Positions 31,936 to 43,261 of a stretch of DNA of 64,000 nucleotides are shown piece after piece (the stretch's first letter is position 1; each line of letters starts with the position of its first letter). Location of the stretch: contig RPFO01000089.1 in NCBI GenBank assembly GCA_009746045.1, forward strand, positions 1,425,666 through 1,489,665, given 5' to 3'. The position numbers and the translations under genes are program-made. The notes beneath the pieces are model-generated. The model did no database searches. It worked only from the letters and a program-made list of their open reading frames with translations, and was not told where the DNA came from. This stretch comes from Mesostigma viride (taxonomy: Eukaryota > Streptophyta > Mesostigmatophyceae > Mesostigmatales > Mesostigmataceae).

Positions 31936-34900
31936 TATCACAAAGCACGCATAATGCACATCCGCAGCAAGGAAGTGCGTGCCGCAGCAGAGACGGAGAA
32001 GGAAAAGGCCAAGGTGGGACACGACACGGTGGCAATGCCAGGAGAGACAACACGTGCAGCGGTACGGGGCAAGCGTACTGAAAGGAACTGACAAAACAAG
32101 CTGGAAACACTCTCAGGTGCATGATAAAATGCACCACAATGTCATGAGCCATGGGAGACATGGTTTATTGCAAAAATATCGACTGGGATGTTAAGAAAAA
32201 CACCAATATTGAACATTCAGGGCAATGATCATCACGGTCATCAAGTGTCAACCTCCGACCCATCGCTGGCCAAGCATCCATCGTGCTGATCAAAGGTAAA
32301 ATCGTCAATATCTACACTGAATCACAACACTGCATCATGCATCCATTGCTCTGAGCTCACAACACTAGTATGATAAAATGGCAACGGGGAGTGAACATAT
32401 TCAGATGGCATGCAACAACCCGATGAAATGGCACAACTGATCAAATACGAACACAAACTGTATTGATACACACACAAGGAACGGTGCACTCAAGCATGGC
32501 TGTGGGTGGTGTGCAAAATGGACACCCACAATCATCTCACAAATGCAATATAAAATCTGTTGACCGAGAAGTACAACGGGGCTCAACAGTCCTCGTCATC
32601 AAAGTCATCATCCTCATCATCACCGAAACCATCACGAGGGCTGTCCCAGCCACCATTGCTGAAGTAACTGGATGACTCTCTAGAAACAATCACAGGACAC
32701 TGTCGAGTGCTACGGCAATGTGACCATTGAAGGCTCAGAGCCTACAAAATCTGCATCCGCATGTGGCCTCTCGCCGTGTTGGACTGACGGATGTGCCCGG
32801 CCCGACTGTGTTAGGTATATTGCCTGCATGCAAGACAAAAATACATCATCCGGCAAAGCACGCATCGGTACACACAAAAATTTGTTAGTGAGATGAACGC
32901 TACGCGCTGGACGTGCCAACAACTTTGCATGACTTCAGTTCACTTGTATGTAAGGATGCGGGGGAGATCGCAGCAGTTGCGTGGCTATCTATGAGTACCG
33001 GCCTAATTTTAGGACAAAGAAAGGTGAGATACTGGGCCAAGAGAGAGACAGGGGTGCTCGAGAAAAAAAATTGGCCATAGATGTTCACCTAAATTGTATC
33101 TACATGCCTCACAAGTTGTAGGGAACTGCACACCCAGAAATCCTGGAGTCGCAAAGGTTCCCTAACATGCCAAGAGGCCTCACAATCTACTTCATTGCAA
33201 TCTCTGTATGGTTAATACGGCAATAAGAAAGAAACGCCTGAATAGTGCCAAGAAAATGCAAGGCCAATCAACCAACAATATGCCCCGTTACAGGTAGGAT
33301 GAACTCTAACGAGGCTGAAGGCTCTACGTCTGCAGTTGACACTAGCAGGAGTCGTTCAGGGTGGGGAGCGGGGGGGAGGGAATGAAAAAAAGCTGTGATC
33401 TGAGCAAAAAGGATAAATATGCAAAGATGCTACCCATGCAAGGAAGCGAGATATAGTCCAGCAATGCCATGAATGTCAACCAAGGCTACTGGATTGCAAA
33501 GAAGATTCTACCGACAGCGAAGGAATTGGTACAAATAATGCAAACTATTTGTAGCTCAGAGCATCACCAGCGGGCTACAAAAAAATCATGCACTGAAGCT
33601 GGAAGAACAAGGCCAATGGTGGCTGACACGCACAGCACGTTGATAATTTGAGGAATGAGCACTACATAAAGAATGATCACCGTTGCTCACCATCAAGAAT
33701 TCGCCGCGCTGGACAGGTGACCAAGAGCTTGTCGCTGCCACATGCGATGGGGCCGCGTGCAAGTCCAACGGTATCAGGCATCACAAGTACACGCGCAAAA
33801 TTGACACCACAATGGCAACACAGATGCACACATACGAATGTATAACGACCGAAAGCATAAACAGAGAATCAGTAGGTTAAGACAAGGAAAGTGGCGCAAG
33901 AGCAGCCCATGTCATGCAACTCTCAATCTGAACAAGGTTATGCCCTTCATGAAAACTAAATCGGATGTCGTTTGCATAGTCTATTGACCTTGTACGAATG
34001 AGATAGTGAAACTGCTGCAGCATTCATGGCAAGCACGGCTAACTTGGCATGAAACCGAGCGGCCCATAGCAGCCTTGGCCCTAGGGCGATACGTGAGAAT
34101 GCCACGTGCGTACGGCATGCATGTTAAAGTCGATGCAAAATTATTAGAATTTCAGGCGAGGAATTCCTTGCTCACCTCAACTGGTAAAGAGTGGGCAGCT
34201 TCTGGATGTCCGAATGTGCTGTGCCTACCACTGAGCGAACAGATCGATGAAAGCTTTATTCCAGACCATGCCTATGTTTCTCCCCCGATGGCTGCTTGTA
34301 GCCTTGTCCGAGCTCGCTCCTGAATTCATTTAAGACGACGCCCTAATGGCTACATAAATCACGACGGTCATCAGTGAGCCTATGCTCCTATTCCAACCAC
34401 CACGTGCGTTCATACAGAAGCGACATTGCTGGAAATCAAAAGGCACATAATCACGCCTTGGCTGCGAGCCGATCGCAGCTCCCTTCCACCTTTCCCACCT
34501 GTGCAGCGTGGATAGATGTTCAAGTCAAGTAATTTTTTTTTTCGCGTCGTCTTAACTTCAACTTCAACGGTAACACCCGCGCAACCACTGGAATGAGGGC
34601 TCGCAATTCGCGAAGTCTCATCAACGTCGCAAAGTCTGGTAACTTGGGGTCATCGGCTCATCGCTCTTCCTGTCATCACTCATCAGTGCCAAATACTATC
34701 GTCATCACTGTCGTCATTAGAGGCCCTTTACTATCGTCAGTCACTCGCTTTGTGACGATAACTAACGTACGGTATATTGCATCAGTCGTACTTCCCGCCC
34801 CCCCCCCTGCCCACGTCCCCTTCCGATTTCGCCGCTACTACATATCTCTCTGAGTAGAAGTAGTTTGACATACATGAGGAATAACTGACTGACGAAACCA

Positions 34901-36619
34901 GTAAAAAGACGACTGACATGACTCTCTAGTATCGCTTGGTTTTGACCGCTTGCTGCTGGCCTGGCATCGTAACTGTTAGCCGTACCGTTCAGACTACAGT
35001 CGACGGCGGCCCCTAGCTTGGGAGTCTGGAATGAATGGACAATAAATCAATAATCTTTCGCAACAAGCGCAAGTCTGGAATCAACCCGTCAGGATCCTTG
35101 CGCAAAATTCAAATATTGCGCCGAAACCGATGGCGAACGACTAGGTGCATGGACTGAGGCGCACGCAAATCCATTTGGCTACTGTAAGGCTAGGCAGTAT
35201 ATCCCATGGAAAGCGGGAAAATTTTTTAAATGGCGGCTATGGCGGATTTACGATTTTCACCCGCCTAATCTTCGAGGACTGAGAAAAATTTTAGCCTATC
35301 GAAACCTCCTGCGCGAGACCTTCCTAATGAGCTCTCATTGCGCCACCCATGCGCAGCTTTGACAGACTTATCGTCGCCCTGCCAACTGAGCCGACGCCTC
35401 GACTCCTTCTGAGGCCCAGCACTGTAAACAGGCCATCTTTCCTCAACCGCTGGCGCAATGTTTCCCTCTTTTACCTTGCCTGCCCATGCCCGCGATTCGA
35501 GCTTTCTTGGGTCAATTCTGTGCAGTTACCAGAATTCTAGCCCCACCGCCAATGCAGCCGCCCCTTTGGCTGTTGAGTGATGTCCAACTGGCACGATGGA
35601 AAGGCCTCCATCACATTGGCGCCCTCTCCAGTGGCCCACATGTACCGACGAGACCTGCATCTCGAGCTCCTCGGCCCACACGCTGCAGCTGTCACCACGC
35701 GAGACGCCCTGAGACTCTCGGCATCATTTTCCCATGCAATATCACGCCCTCGATTCGCAGCAAGGTCTTCACCTACCGGCTACCACCATACCGGCCATGA
35801 GCCCTTGCTGCACCACTGCACCACACGAAGTGTGCGGCCCTGAATTAAGTTAAGTACACGGCAGGACTAGGAACCCCCCGAAATTACATCAGGATCTCCA
35901 ATGGCCTTGGCGTCACATCTTGCGAACGTTGTCACTGTTGGCAGTTGCTGGTTGCTGTTGGTTGTTGCATGGTGAGGGTTTCAGATGTTCTCGGAACAGC
36001 TGGTCCCATGTTGCTATGCATGCAGTTACTCTTGCCATTATGTGTGTCCATGTGCCTCCAACCATCCCGCCACAATGCCAGCACCCTCCACCCTGCTAAT
36101 CCCCACTCGCCCCACTCCCCTGCCTGTTCCATACCCACCCCACCCACAAAGATACATTACGGACATCCACATGCCGCTATCCATCCCCCCCTGACTACGG
36201 ACCACTCTCGCCCCCACCCTGAGGTCCCCCACAACACCGTAACACCGCCCTCCTCCCCAAACCATACACTGCCCTCCTCCCCAAACCATACGCTGACCCA
36301 CCCGACCATCCACCTTGAGTCCCCCTAGCCAACCTATGTGACTACCACCCTTCCGTATTACCTCCACCACATTCCACACCAACATCGCAAACCATCCACT
36401 AAACCAACCACCCGCCCCACAACGAGGTTCCCCTACACCACTGCACCCCGCCCAGTGACCCCACCCCCCGCTGCCCTAATATACGATGACTCCACCCCAC
36501 CATCCACATGAACCATAACCAACCCCGCCCACCCCGGCCTCCGGGGCAACCAACCCCTTGTCCACTCAACCATAACTGACCCTGCTGCATAGACCATCGC
36601 CAAGCCCGCCTACGTACCA
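31936..36619. other. F interior, no gene recognised
   Basis: Open frames are all under about 130 codons and overlap on both strands. The mixed composition includes Pro-rich chance frames near 35950-36400. No transposase, helicase or RT motif seen. Confidence 0.5.
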
Positions 36620-36760
36620 TTAATAATTAATTAATTAATTAGGAACATAACTCCGTTGGGAGTATATGTAGCACATAGCCCTGAGAAGGGGCATATGGCC
36701 TTTAATACACTCTTGGCTACTTCTTGCAGGTGGGGGAATGTAAACTGCCACCTGCTCTGG
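36620..36760 (-). repeat. LINE-like 3' tail within F
   Basis: (TTAA)n followed by 'ggaacataactccgttggg', CTGAGAAGGGGCATATGGCC and CTTCTTGCAGGTGGG. This is the reverse complement of 40020-40190, including the microsatellite tail. A truncated retroelement copy inserted minus-strand in F. Confidence 0.7.
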
Positions 36761-37929
36761 GTGCACGAAGTGCACCTGCCCACCACTGTATTCAGGCACC
36801 TACGTACCATAGGCAAGCCACCACGGCAACCCAAGCATCCCCACCCCTCACACGAACCTGTGACCTACGCACGAGCTACCCACATTTACAACTGCGTTCC
36901 ACAACTACTAAATCATCAACCCCTACCAATGTCCCCCTTGACACCCGCCAAAGGAGGGGGAACCCCCCCCCCTTCCCCCACCCACCCACCCACCCACCCC
37001 ACTACACTACATCGGACCGGTATTGTAATCTAGCGCCGCACCGGCTGTGACTGACCTGACTGACCCCAGGTTGCGCGGTTTCTCAGGTGACTGTGGGAAA
37101 CTGGGCTTATTCATGAGAGGGGGTGTCTAAACTGGGGTGGTTAATGTCAGAGTGGGCTGAGTGGGGGCTGTGGGAAACTGGGATAGTGTATGAGTGGGGG
37201 GGTCTAAACTGGGTTGTTCATGAGTGGGCTGAGCGGGGGCTGTCAGAAACTGGGATTATTTATGAGTGGGCAGTGTGTGAAACTGGGATTTTTTTTTTTT
37301 TTTTAATGACTGATTGCAATTTTACAACCCCCTCATGAGGGGGTTGTAAACACTGGGATTATGAGTTTGCGGGCGGGGGAGGCCGCCTTGCTGTTCTTGA
37401 AACCCATTCAAGGATGTTCTAGGCAACACATTGATTTTGATGTGCATTTCTATTGATCGAGGCTGTGAAAGGCTATGACAAATCTTGAGTGTTCAAACTT
37501 GCCTTTTTTTTTCTGCTCACAGGGAGACAAGGTGCCGGCCTCCTCGTCGTCGTCCACTTAACATCGTCATCTAGGCGCCATGACTGCGCAGGTTTGTTTT
37601 TGTTTTCTTGATCTATATCGAGCGCTTTCTTGTTCATGAATTGGTTTTCTAGGGTGCGGTGGCAGATGAGACAACTGACACCAACCATCCGTTAATGTTT
37701 CTTGCGCATGTGCGTTTTTTAATGCATTCCAGGAACATTCTGAGATTTCTGTCACGCAACGACAAGCGCCAAGCCGGCGTTTGCAAATTGTCACTGATCG
37801 ATAATCACTGTTGAAGAATGAAGAATCAAGAATGAAGAATGAAGATCTGTTACATTTATCTTTATATTTGTAATAAAGAAATCGCGAGCTGTGCTTTTCA
37901 TCCGTTTTGCTTTGGAATGTGTTCTGATA
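36761..37929. repeat. F interior: degenerate 'aaactggg' repeats
   Basis: From about 37085 to 37370 a loose 50-60-bp unit with 'gtgggaaactggga' and 'atgagtggg' recurs five or six times, ending in 'ccctcatgagggggttgtaa', itself palindromic. 36950-37010 is C-rich. No gene. Confidence 0.55.
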
Positions 37930-38496
37930 TATCTGTGTGATATGTCATGATCGCCCGTGGTTTTATGTCACTGTTTTCTCCCTAGATTTATCAGTGACAT
38001 TGTCACGGCTTTGTCACCCTTTTTTTCCTGATATATCAGTGACAATGTCACGGATTTCGTCACCCTTTTTTTCCTGATATATCAGTGATAATGTCACGGA
38101 TTTGTCACCCTTTTTTTCCTGATATATCAGTGATAATGTCACGGATTTGTCACCCTTTTTTCGTGATAATGTCACGGATTTGTCACCCTTTTTTCGTGAT
38201 AATGTCACGGATTTGTCACCCTTTTTTCGTGATATATCAGTGATAATGTCACGGATTTTGTCAGTGCGTTTTATCAAGTCGTGACATTGATATTTTGTGA
38301 TAATTTCCTTGTTTTTGTCACAAAGATAATCACAGAATATGCTGGTTTTATCACATGATTTGTCACGAAATGTCACAGAATATCACACTTTTGTCACAAA
38401 AAATCACAAAATGTCACATTTTGTCACATCCACATCACAAAATGTCACGTGATATGTCACAAAATATCACAAAATGTCACACCCCCCTTCCCGGTG
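37930..38496. repeat. F right subterminal array
   Basis: Tandem units around 'gtcacggatttgtcaccc' with and without 'cctgatatatcagtgataa' between about 38000 and 38260, then dense TGTCACA/TATCACA motifs to the terminus. A minus-strand frame (DKSVTLSRKKG repeats) is a by-product of the array. Confidence 0.88.
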
Positions 38497-38533
38497 CACG
38501 TTGGACATGAAGATGTAAGGAGACAATAATACG

Positions 38534-39181
38534 AGTTAGAAAGAGCTCCCAACGCATGTGAGCTCTTGGTCTTTCACAGCACGACTTAGCCAATGTTGCA
38601 AGGCAGCAACCTTAAATCTGTTCACCAGGCCACGACCACTGTGGGCACTTCCACGACCAAGGTGGCACCCACGGTTCGTGCTTTCCGAGATAGCTGGTCA
38701 TCCCCCATGACCAAGCTATATCCTTTGCGTTGTTCCTCGTTCCCATCGGCATGACGAGGCACGTGCAGGCGTACAAGCAAATCCACAACGTCCACTGGCA
38801 TCAGTGCAGAGCCAGGACGTACTGGATTTGCCTAGACTCTGCAACCTAGGAAGTACAGGACCTGTCACAAGCCTGCAAGGTCTAGTATCCTTGCAGCCCT
38901 GTGCCAGCTCCAGTACCCCACTGGTCACAGGCTGCTGCTCCTCCTGGTCTGCGTGGATCACAGTCACGTGATAGACAGGCTAAGCCTGTGCAGGCACGGC
39001 CTGCCACGTGTCCTGTCCACTATACCAGAGGACTGCACCCTACTAGTCGGCCACGGATGGCTAGGACTTCGGGACTTCATATCTTTCTCGTCCCTTGTCT
39101 GTTTCAGGCGGTCAGCACGGCGTTGGAAAGGTCTTTCCAAACTGCATCCACTTAGCATATTGGTTGCCCAAAATGCTAACT
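38534..39181 (-). repeat. A 5' LTR
   Basis: 648 bp. The extra 3 bp relative to the 3' LTR is a CTA duplication near 39043. The first gag ATG lies 25 bp downstream (minus strand, 38508). Confidence 0.92.
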
Positions 39182-39186
39182 TAAAT

Positions 39187-39447
39187 AGCTCAGCAAGCTA
39201 CACACTCAGGGAACTACAAATGGTTGAGTTTTGGTTGCCAACAAGTGTGTGCATTGGCTGGGGCATACCCAGCCCTAATTAGCGCCTTTTTCTATTTATA
39301 ACGCAATATTGGCGTATACTTGGGGGTGGTACCCCCAACAAGTGCATGGACAGCTCACAAGAGATGTTATTTAGTGCCCGCAATCATATTTCAGCATTGT
39401 GCAAATGAATTTCAAGTGTTATTACCATAGTTCAATTTTTAAGGGTT
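39187..39447. other. Flank of A, nothing recognised
   Basis: Short AT-rich stretch after the right TAAAT duplication. Confidence 0.5.
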
Positions 39448-39702
39448 TTGGGGTGCCACCTCCCCTTAATTAAATGCCGCAAGCAGCTCTCGAGGACTCG
39501 CTTCACGCTGGACGACGACTTGACCCTGGCCCAGCAACAGCGGCGACGCGAGCTATGGCCGACCTACCTTCAGCAGCTCCGGCAGAGCGCAAGGGGGAAG
39601 CCGGTATATTGGAGGGGGGCGGTCATCCACGTTGACCACAAGCCCTGGCAGGCACCTCTTGCCACCTCAGACTATATACATGTAGGGAATATATACCAGT
39701 AG
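39448..39702 (+). pseudogene. LINE-type protein fragment
   Basis: An 85-codon frame with RTRFTLDDDLTLAQQQRRRE and GKPVYWRGAVIHVD. The 'DLTxxQQxxRxxLWPxxxxLR...GKxxxxRGxxxxVD' pattern is familiar from ORF1-type proteins of LINE elements in plants and algae (from memory, no search possible). The fragment stands alone, lacks RT, and is followed some 300 bp later by a LINE-like tail at 40020. Confidence 0.5.
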
Positions 39703-40019
39703 TCTAGATTAGTCAGGCTTAGCCTAGCATGTGGCCCACGCGCATGTGCGCCCATAACGGCCCCCATGGATGATGCCTTCAGAATTTAGCCAAGCCATGC
39801 CTATAATGGGACCTCCCATGGATGTTGCATTAAGAATTAAGCCATGCTATGCCTATGCAGAGAGATGCTCTCTGTTGAGAAGCCATGCCCTAGCTCTTGT
39901 TGTATAGCCATGATGATCTTCCCCCACATGACAGCTAGGCTCCCCCTTAGTTGGGCATAGCTTGCATGATAGATCATGGGTGTGCAGGTGCCCTGGCGCA
40001 CCTGTGTAGAGCAAGGGTA

Positions 40020-40190
40020 GCTTGCATTCCCACCCTTGCAGGAAGTAGCCCAGAATGTATTAAAAGCCATATGCCCCTTCAGTTCTCAGGGATATGTGCT
40101 ACATGTACTCCCAACGGAGTCATGTTCCTAATTAATTAATTAATTAATTAATTAATTAATTAATTAATTAATTAATTAAGGGGAGGGTAC
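40020..40190 (+). repeat. LINE-like 3' end with (TTAA)n tail
   Basis: 'ccttgcaggaagtagccc', GCCATATGCCCC, 'ctcccaacggagtcatg' and then about 13 TTAA units. Reverse-orientation relatives lie at 36620-36760 and 4310-4450. Ending in a simple repeat is usual for some non-LTR families. Confidence 0.65.
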
Positions 40191-40387
40191 ATGCCTGAGG
40201 GCACTTTTCAGGAAACCATACCTATGCATGTGCTAAAAATCCAATGATGATTGGGGACCATAAATATGGTTTTAAAAAAATTTGCCAGCCACTTGGGGGG
40301 GGTACTAGCCCCCACCATAAACCGCGGTAACGCGCTAAAAATAGAAAAAGACGCTATTTTAGTCACATTTTTCGTAGGACAATTAAA

Positions 40388-40830
40388 AAATTAAATTAAA
40401 TTATAACATGCCTCCGTTGGGAGATCATGTAGCACATTTCCTTGATGGACGGTGGAGTGGAGAGAGCCGTGTAATCTAACTAACCTAACTCTAAGCTATC
40501 TATTCTAGAAAAATCCTAGCTACCCTACTCATCAAAACGCCTCCTCCGCTTGGGGGGAGGTGGCTTGCCCACAGGGTCGGGCGTGTGAGCCTTGACAATC
40601 TTCTGCCACCGCGTCTTGTTCTGCATGCCAGTCCAAAGAAGGGAGAGAGAGTGGATGCGGTATTCAAACTGGGCTGGGACCAGTAGGTCATCCAACAACA
40701 TCTGGACGTAGTTCGTGACATGTTTCCCTACCCTTTTGGGAATGCCCTTTGGGCCAGGCCAGGTCAGAATATGCCGCCCTGGCTGGCAAAGGACAATGGG
40801 CAAACATATTGGGACCAAATCATATATTCC
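40388..40830 (-). pseudogene. 3' end of element family E, second copy
   Basis: Minus-strand frame 40818-40525 ends in KAHTPDPVGKPPPPKRRRRF-DE, followed by the same 3' flank as the copy at 3945-4290. A segment LVPAQFEYRIHSLSLLW precedes it. The two copies share only this C-terminal part within the window. Function unknown. Confidence 0.6.
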
Positions 40831-40973
40831 CGCATAGTTCCCCCACTTTTTAGAAATTCTACCTAGTTGGTTGGGACCAAGAAATAAGCATGTTTACTCA
40901 CGTTGATGGATTTCCCGCAAAACAGGTACTTTTTTAATCCAAAAAAAAAAATCAAATCATAAACACATCATAT

Positions 40974-41062
40974 AGTTAAGTAATGCAATACGCATTACTA
41001 TATTGCATTACTTTTGCATACTTGCAAGTATGCAAAAGTAATGCGTATTGCATTACTTAACT
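40974..41062. repeat. Nested perfect palindrome
   Basis: Outer arms 40974-40998 and 41038-41062 are exact 25-bp reverse complements. Between them 41005-41044 forms a second perfect 40-bp palindrome centred at 41024/41025 that competes for part of the right arm. The sequence can fold in two alternative ways. Confidence 0.92.
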
Positions 41063-41257
41063 AAGATTGGCGTTCGCTCCTGGGGTACCGGGTTCGAATC
41101 CTCTCGGAGGCACGGAAATATTTGCGGCGGGTAGGCCTGGGAGGCCGAGTCGAAATATTTGTGGATTTCTATGTTTGGCGGAGGCCGGGTAGGCCAAGTC
41201 GAAATAGGAATTACGGCGCAAGGCTGGGAATAGCCGAGTCGTAATTAATCGAGTCAC
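41063..41257. other. Short repeats next to element B
   Basis: Three copies of 'gtcgaaata' or near variants in about 100 bp and a tRNA-like 'ggttcgaatcctctcggagg'. Only the T-arm and acceptor side are present, with no anticodon or D arm upstream. Possibly a tRNA-derived short element. Confidence 0.4.
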
Positions 41258-41897
41258 AGTTAGCAAACAAGCCCAGAGCGTGTGAGCTCTTGGTCTTTCA
41301 CGCCGAGTTGAGCCAATTGCTGGGGGACAGCAACCTTTAGCCCGAACACCAAGCCACACCTTGTTGGTCACTTCCAAGTGCGCAACCAGAGCGCGTGCTT
41401 CCGAGATAGCTTGGCCATCCCCATGACCAAGCTATATGCCTCTTTGTTGCTCCTCGTTCCCATCGGCGTGACGAGGCACATTGCAGGCTTGCTAGCAAAT
41501 CCTCAACGTCCACTGGCATCCTTGCAGAGCCAGGACGAACTGGATTTACCTAGCCACCTGCAACCTAGGAAGTACAGGACCTGTCACAAGCCTGCAAGAC
41601 CTAGTATCCTTGCAGCCTTGTGCCAGTTCCAGTACCCCACCAGTCGCAGGCTGCTGTCCCTCCTGGTCTACGTGGACTACAGTCACGTGATAGACAGGCT
41701 AAGCCTGTGCAGGCACGGCCTGCCACGTGTCCTGTCCACTGCCCCAGAGGGTTGCACCCTCGCCGGCCGCGGACGGCTAGGACTTCGGGATCTCATATTT
41801 TTCTCGTCCCTTGTCTGTTTCAGGCGGTCAGCACGGCGTTGGAAAGGTCTTTCCAAACTGCATTCACTTAGCATATTGGTCGCCCAAAATGCTAACT
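41258..41897 (-). repeat. B 3' LTR
   Basis: 640 bp, AGTTAG...CTAACT, visibly more diverged from A's LTRs than those are from each other. Flanked on the outside by GTCAC (41253-41257), the expected 5-bp duplication whose partner would be outside the window. Confidence 0.88.
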
Positions 41898-42904
41898 CCA
41901 ACCCTTTCTTCTTTTGGAGCTGGACCAGCTTGAAACAACCTAACCTAGCTTGTGCCCACTCAGCCACAGACCGCTTGGTCCCTTGACGTTGATCAGACCT
42001 GTCAGTCAGGGCACAGGTTCCTGCCTTCCTTTTGGGAACACAACATATGTGCCCTTGGATCAGTCTAGGTATACTGGCCAGTGAATCAGAGGTCACCCCA
42101 GGTTATCCCCTGACCCCTTGGTCAGCTCCCAACCTTTCCTTGGGAACTTGGTGTTGGATTAATGTCAAGGCATATTACCTAGTTCAATGGCTGGGATTAC
42201 AGGGTGCCAAGAACGTACTATTGTGAGTTCCTGGTCTTTCACAGTTATCACAGGCGCCCGTTCTTATGGCGCCCGCCTTGGCCAACCTTTCCCTTCTGCT
42301 CAAAGAACCTAGGTAACACCTATGTAAGTGCTGCCTCCTTGGGGAGCCCATGTCTTCACTGGGTGTTAAGCCCAGGGGTCATTCATGCCAGGCTGTGGCT
42401 CTGCTGGGGAATTGAACCCCACCCCAACTTCCAGGTTTAAAGGTGACCTGGAACTCTGAACAAGACATGCACAACAATGAGAGTCACAAGATGAGAATGA
42501 CATGATTATGTTTTAGCATTATATAACCCAGAATGTGGCTCCCTGGCAACCATGTGGCACATGGTCACACAACCAGGTTCTTTATTAGCAAACAGGTTGA
42601 AACAAGCACTAGAAAGACATATATACAGCAACCTGTAAGAACCAGCATTCGGGCTGCCCTTGCATGGCCTAACTGTTTGAGGCCAAAGGCGTCGACTTAA
42701 GTCCTGGGGCGACTCTTCTGAAACCCCATGGGGAGGGCCAGGCAAGATTCTCAGCTGGTAGGAGCGTATTCCCAACCAACTCCTGTCCAGAAGGGTGTAC
42801 CTAACCCTGAAGGACCGGTTGTCAACCAGTAAGCACCAGTCACCACTTGGCACTTTGGTCAAACAACCCACCGGGGACACCCAAGCTGAAGCAAGGCCTG
42901 GTCT
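41898..42904 (-). other. B 3' untranslated region
   Basis: Colinear with 16637-17647 of element A, with the same AATAAA-type signals and polypurine tract. No gene. Confidence 0.75.
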
Positions 42905-43261
42905 CTATGGCCGCCCGTGCAAGGGGTCCATGAGCCCACGGAGCAGGGGGTACTGCCGCTCCGCCTTCTCCTCCAGCTTGGTGAGGGCATCTGCAGGGTT
43001 GTCCACACCAGGCACATGTTCAATGTGAGCTAGGTAGGACATCTCCTTGAGCAGCAGATAATCAAGATCCCTGCTCCTGGCCAGCTGCCTGTGCACAAAC
43101 TGCAGCATGCCCATGCTACCAGTCCTCACCAGTGTGTGCAGCTGCAACCTACAGGAAGCCACTTGACATAGCTGGTAGAAGAGCTCCCTCAAGTAAAGAG
43201 CAGTATGCAGCCCTTCACATATTGCCCTGCACTCAGCATGCAATATCACTGCTGGGTGTAA
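42905..43261 (-). CDS. B pol: RNase H C-terminal part
   Basis: Frame 43249-42905 encodes ILHAECRAICEGLHTALYL through HVPGVDNPADALTKLEEKAE and stops after LHGRP, identical in layout to A. It includes the segment broken in A. The upstream junction at 43261 is the insertion of the duplicated block. Confidence 0.85.
   Translation of the reverse strand, partial: LHPAVILHAECRAICEGLHTALYLRELFYQLCQVASCRLQLHTLVRTGSMGMLQFVHRQLARSRDLDYLLLKEMSYLAHIEHVPGVDNPADALTKLEEKAERQYPLLRGLMDPLHGRP

Larger units (their letters stand above)
31635..38496. mobile_element. F: 6.9-kb element with TGTGACA/TGTGATA subterminal arrays
   Basis: The ends are inverted copies of each other: CACCGGGAAGGGG plus two variable bases, then TGTGACATTTTGTGATATTTT at left (31635-31670), and the reverse complement at right (38461-38496). 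A CA (31633-31634 and 38497-38498) can be read as a 2-bp duplication, or GCA as 3 bp with one asymmetric end. Removing the insert plus duplication (6,864 bp) joins element A's ATG in frame with its gag, strong support for the boundaries. Long arrays of GTGACA/GTGATA motifs lie inside each end. No transposase was recognised. The CAC...GTG ends are reminiscent of CACTA elements, but the superfamily is open. Confidence 0.8.
15992..39181 (-). mobile_element. A: Copia-like LTR retrotransposon, disrupted by three nested elements
   Basis: LTRs at 15992-16636 and 38534-39181 differ, as far as I can see, by one substitution and one 3-bp insertion. Both run AGTTAG...CTAACT. TAAAT flanks the element at 15987-15991 and 39182-39186, the 5-bp duplication usual for Copia-type integration. 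A purine tract (AAAAGAAGAAAGGG) lies just inside the 3' LTR at about 16640-16660. Between the LTRs, on the minus strand, are gag, integrase, protease-like, RT and RNase H segments. Three inserts (F 31635-38496, hAT 25213-26510, L 18302-24789) interrupt it. Subtracting them leaves about 8.5 kb, close to the 8,517 bp of element C. The near-identical LTRs mean A is young and the nested insertions younger still. Confidence 0.93.

Noticed and set aside
38014..38376. Minus-strand protein with DKSVTLSRKKG repeats
   Set aside because: Translation of the F subterminal tandem array.
38534..39181. Solo LTR
   Set aside because: Its near-identity to 15992-16636, the shared TAAAT flanks and the gag start just inside it show it is the 5' LTR of element A.
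41070..41115. Possible tRNA gene (ggttcgaatcc)
   Set aside because: Only a T-arm-like and acceptor-like end; T-stem pairs badly and there is no D or anticodon arm or matching 5' acceptor.
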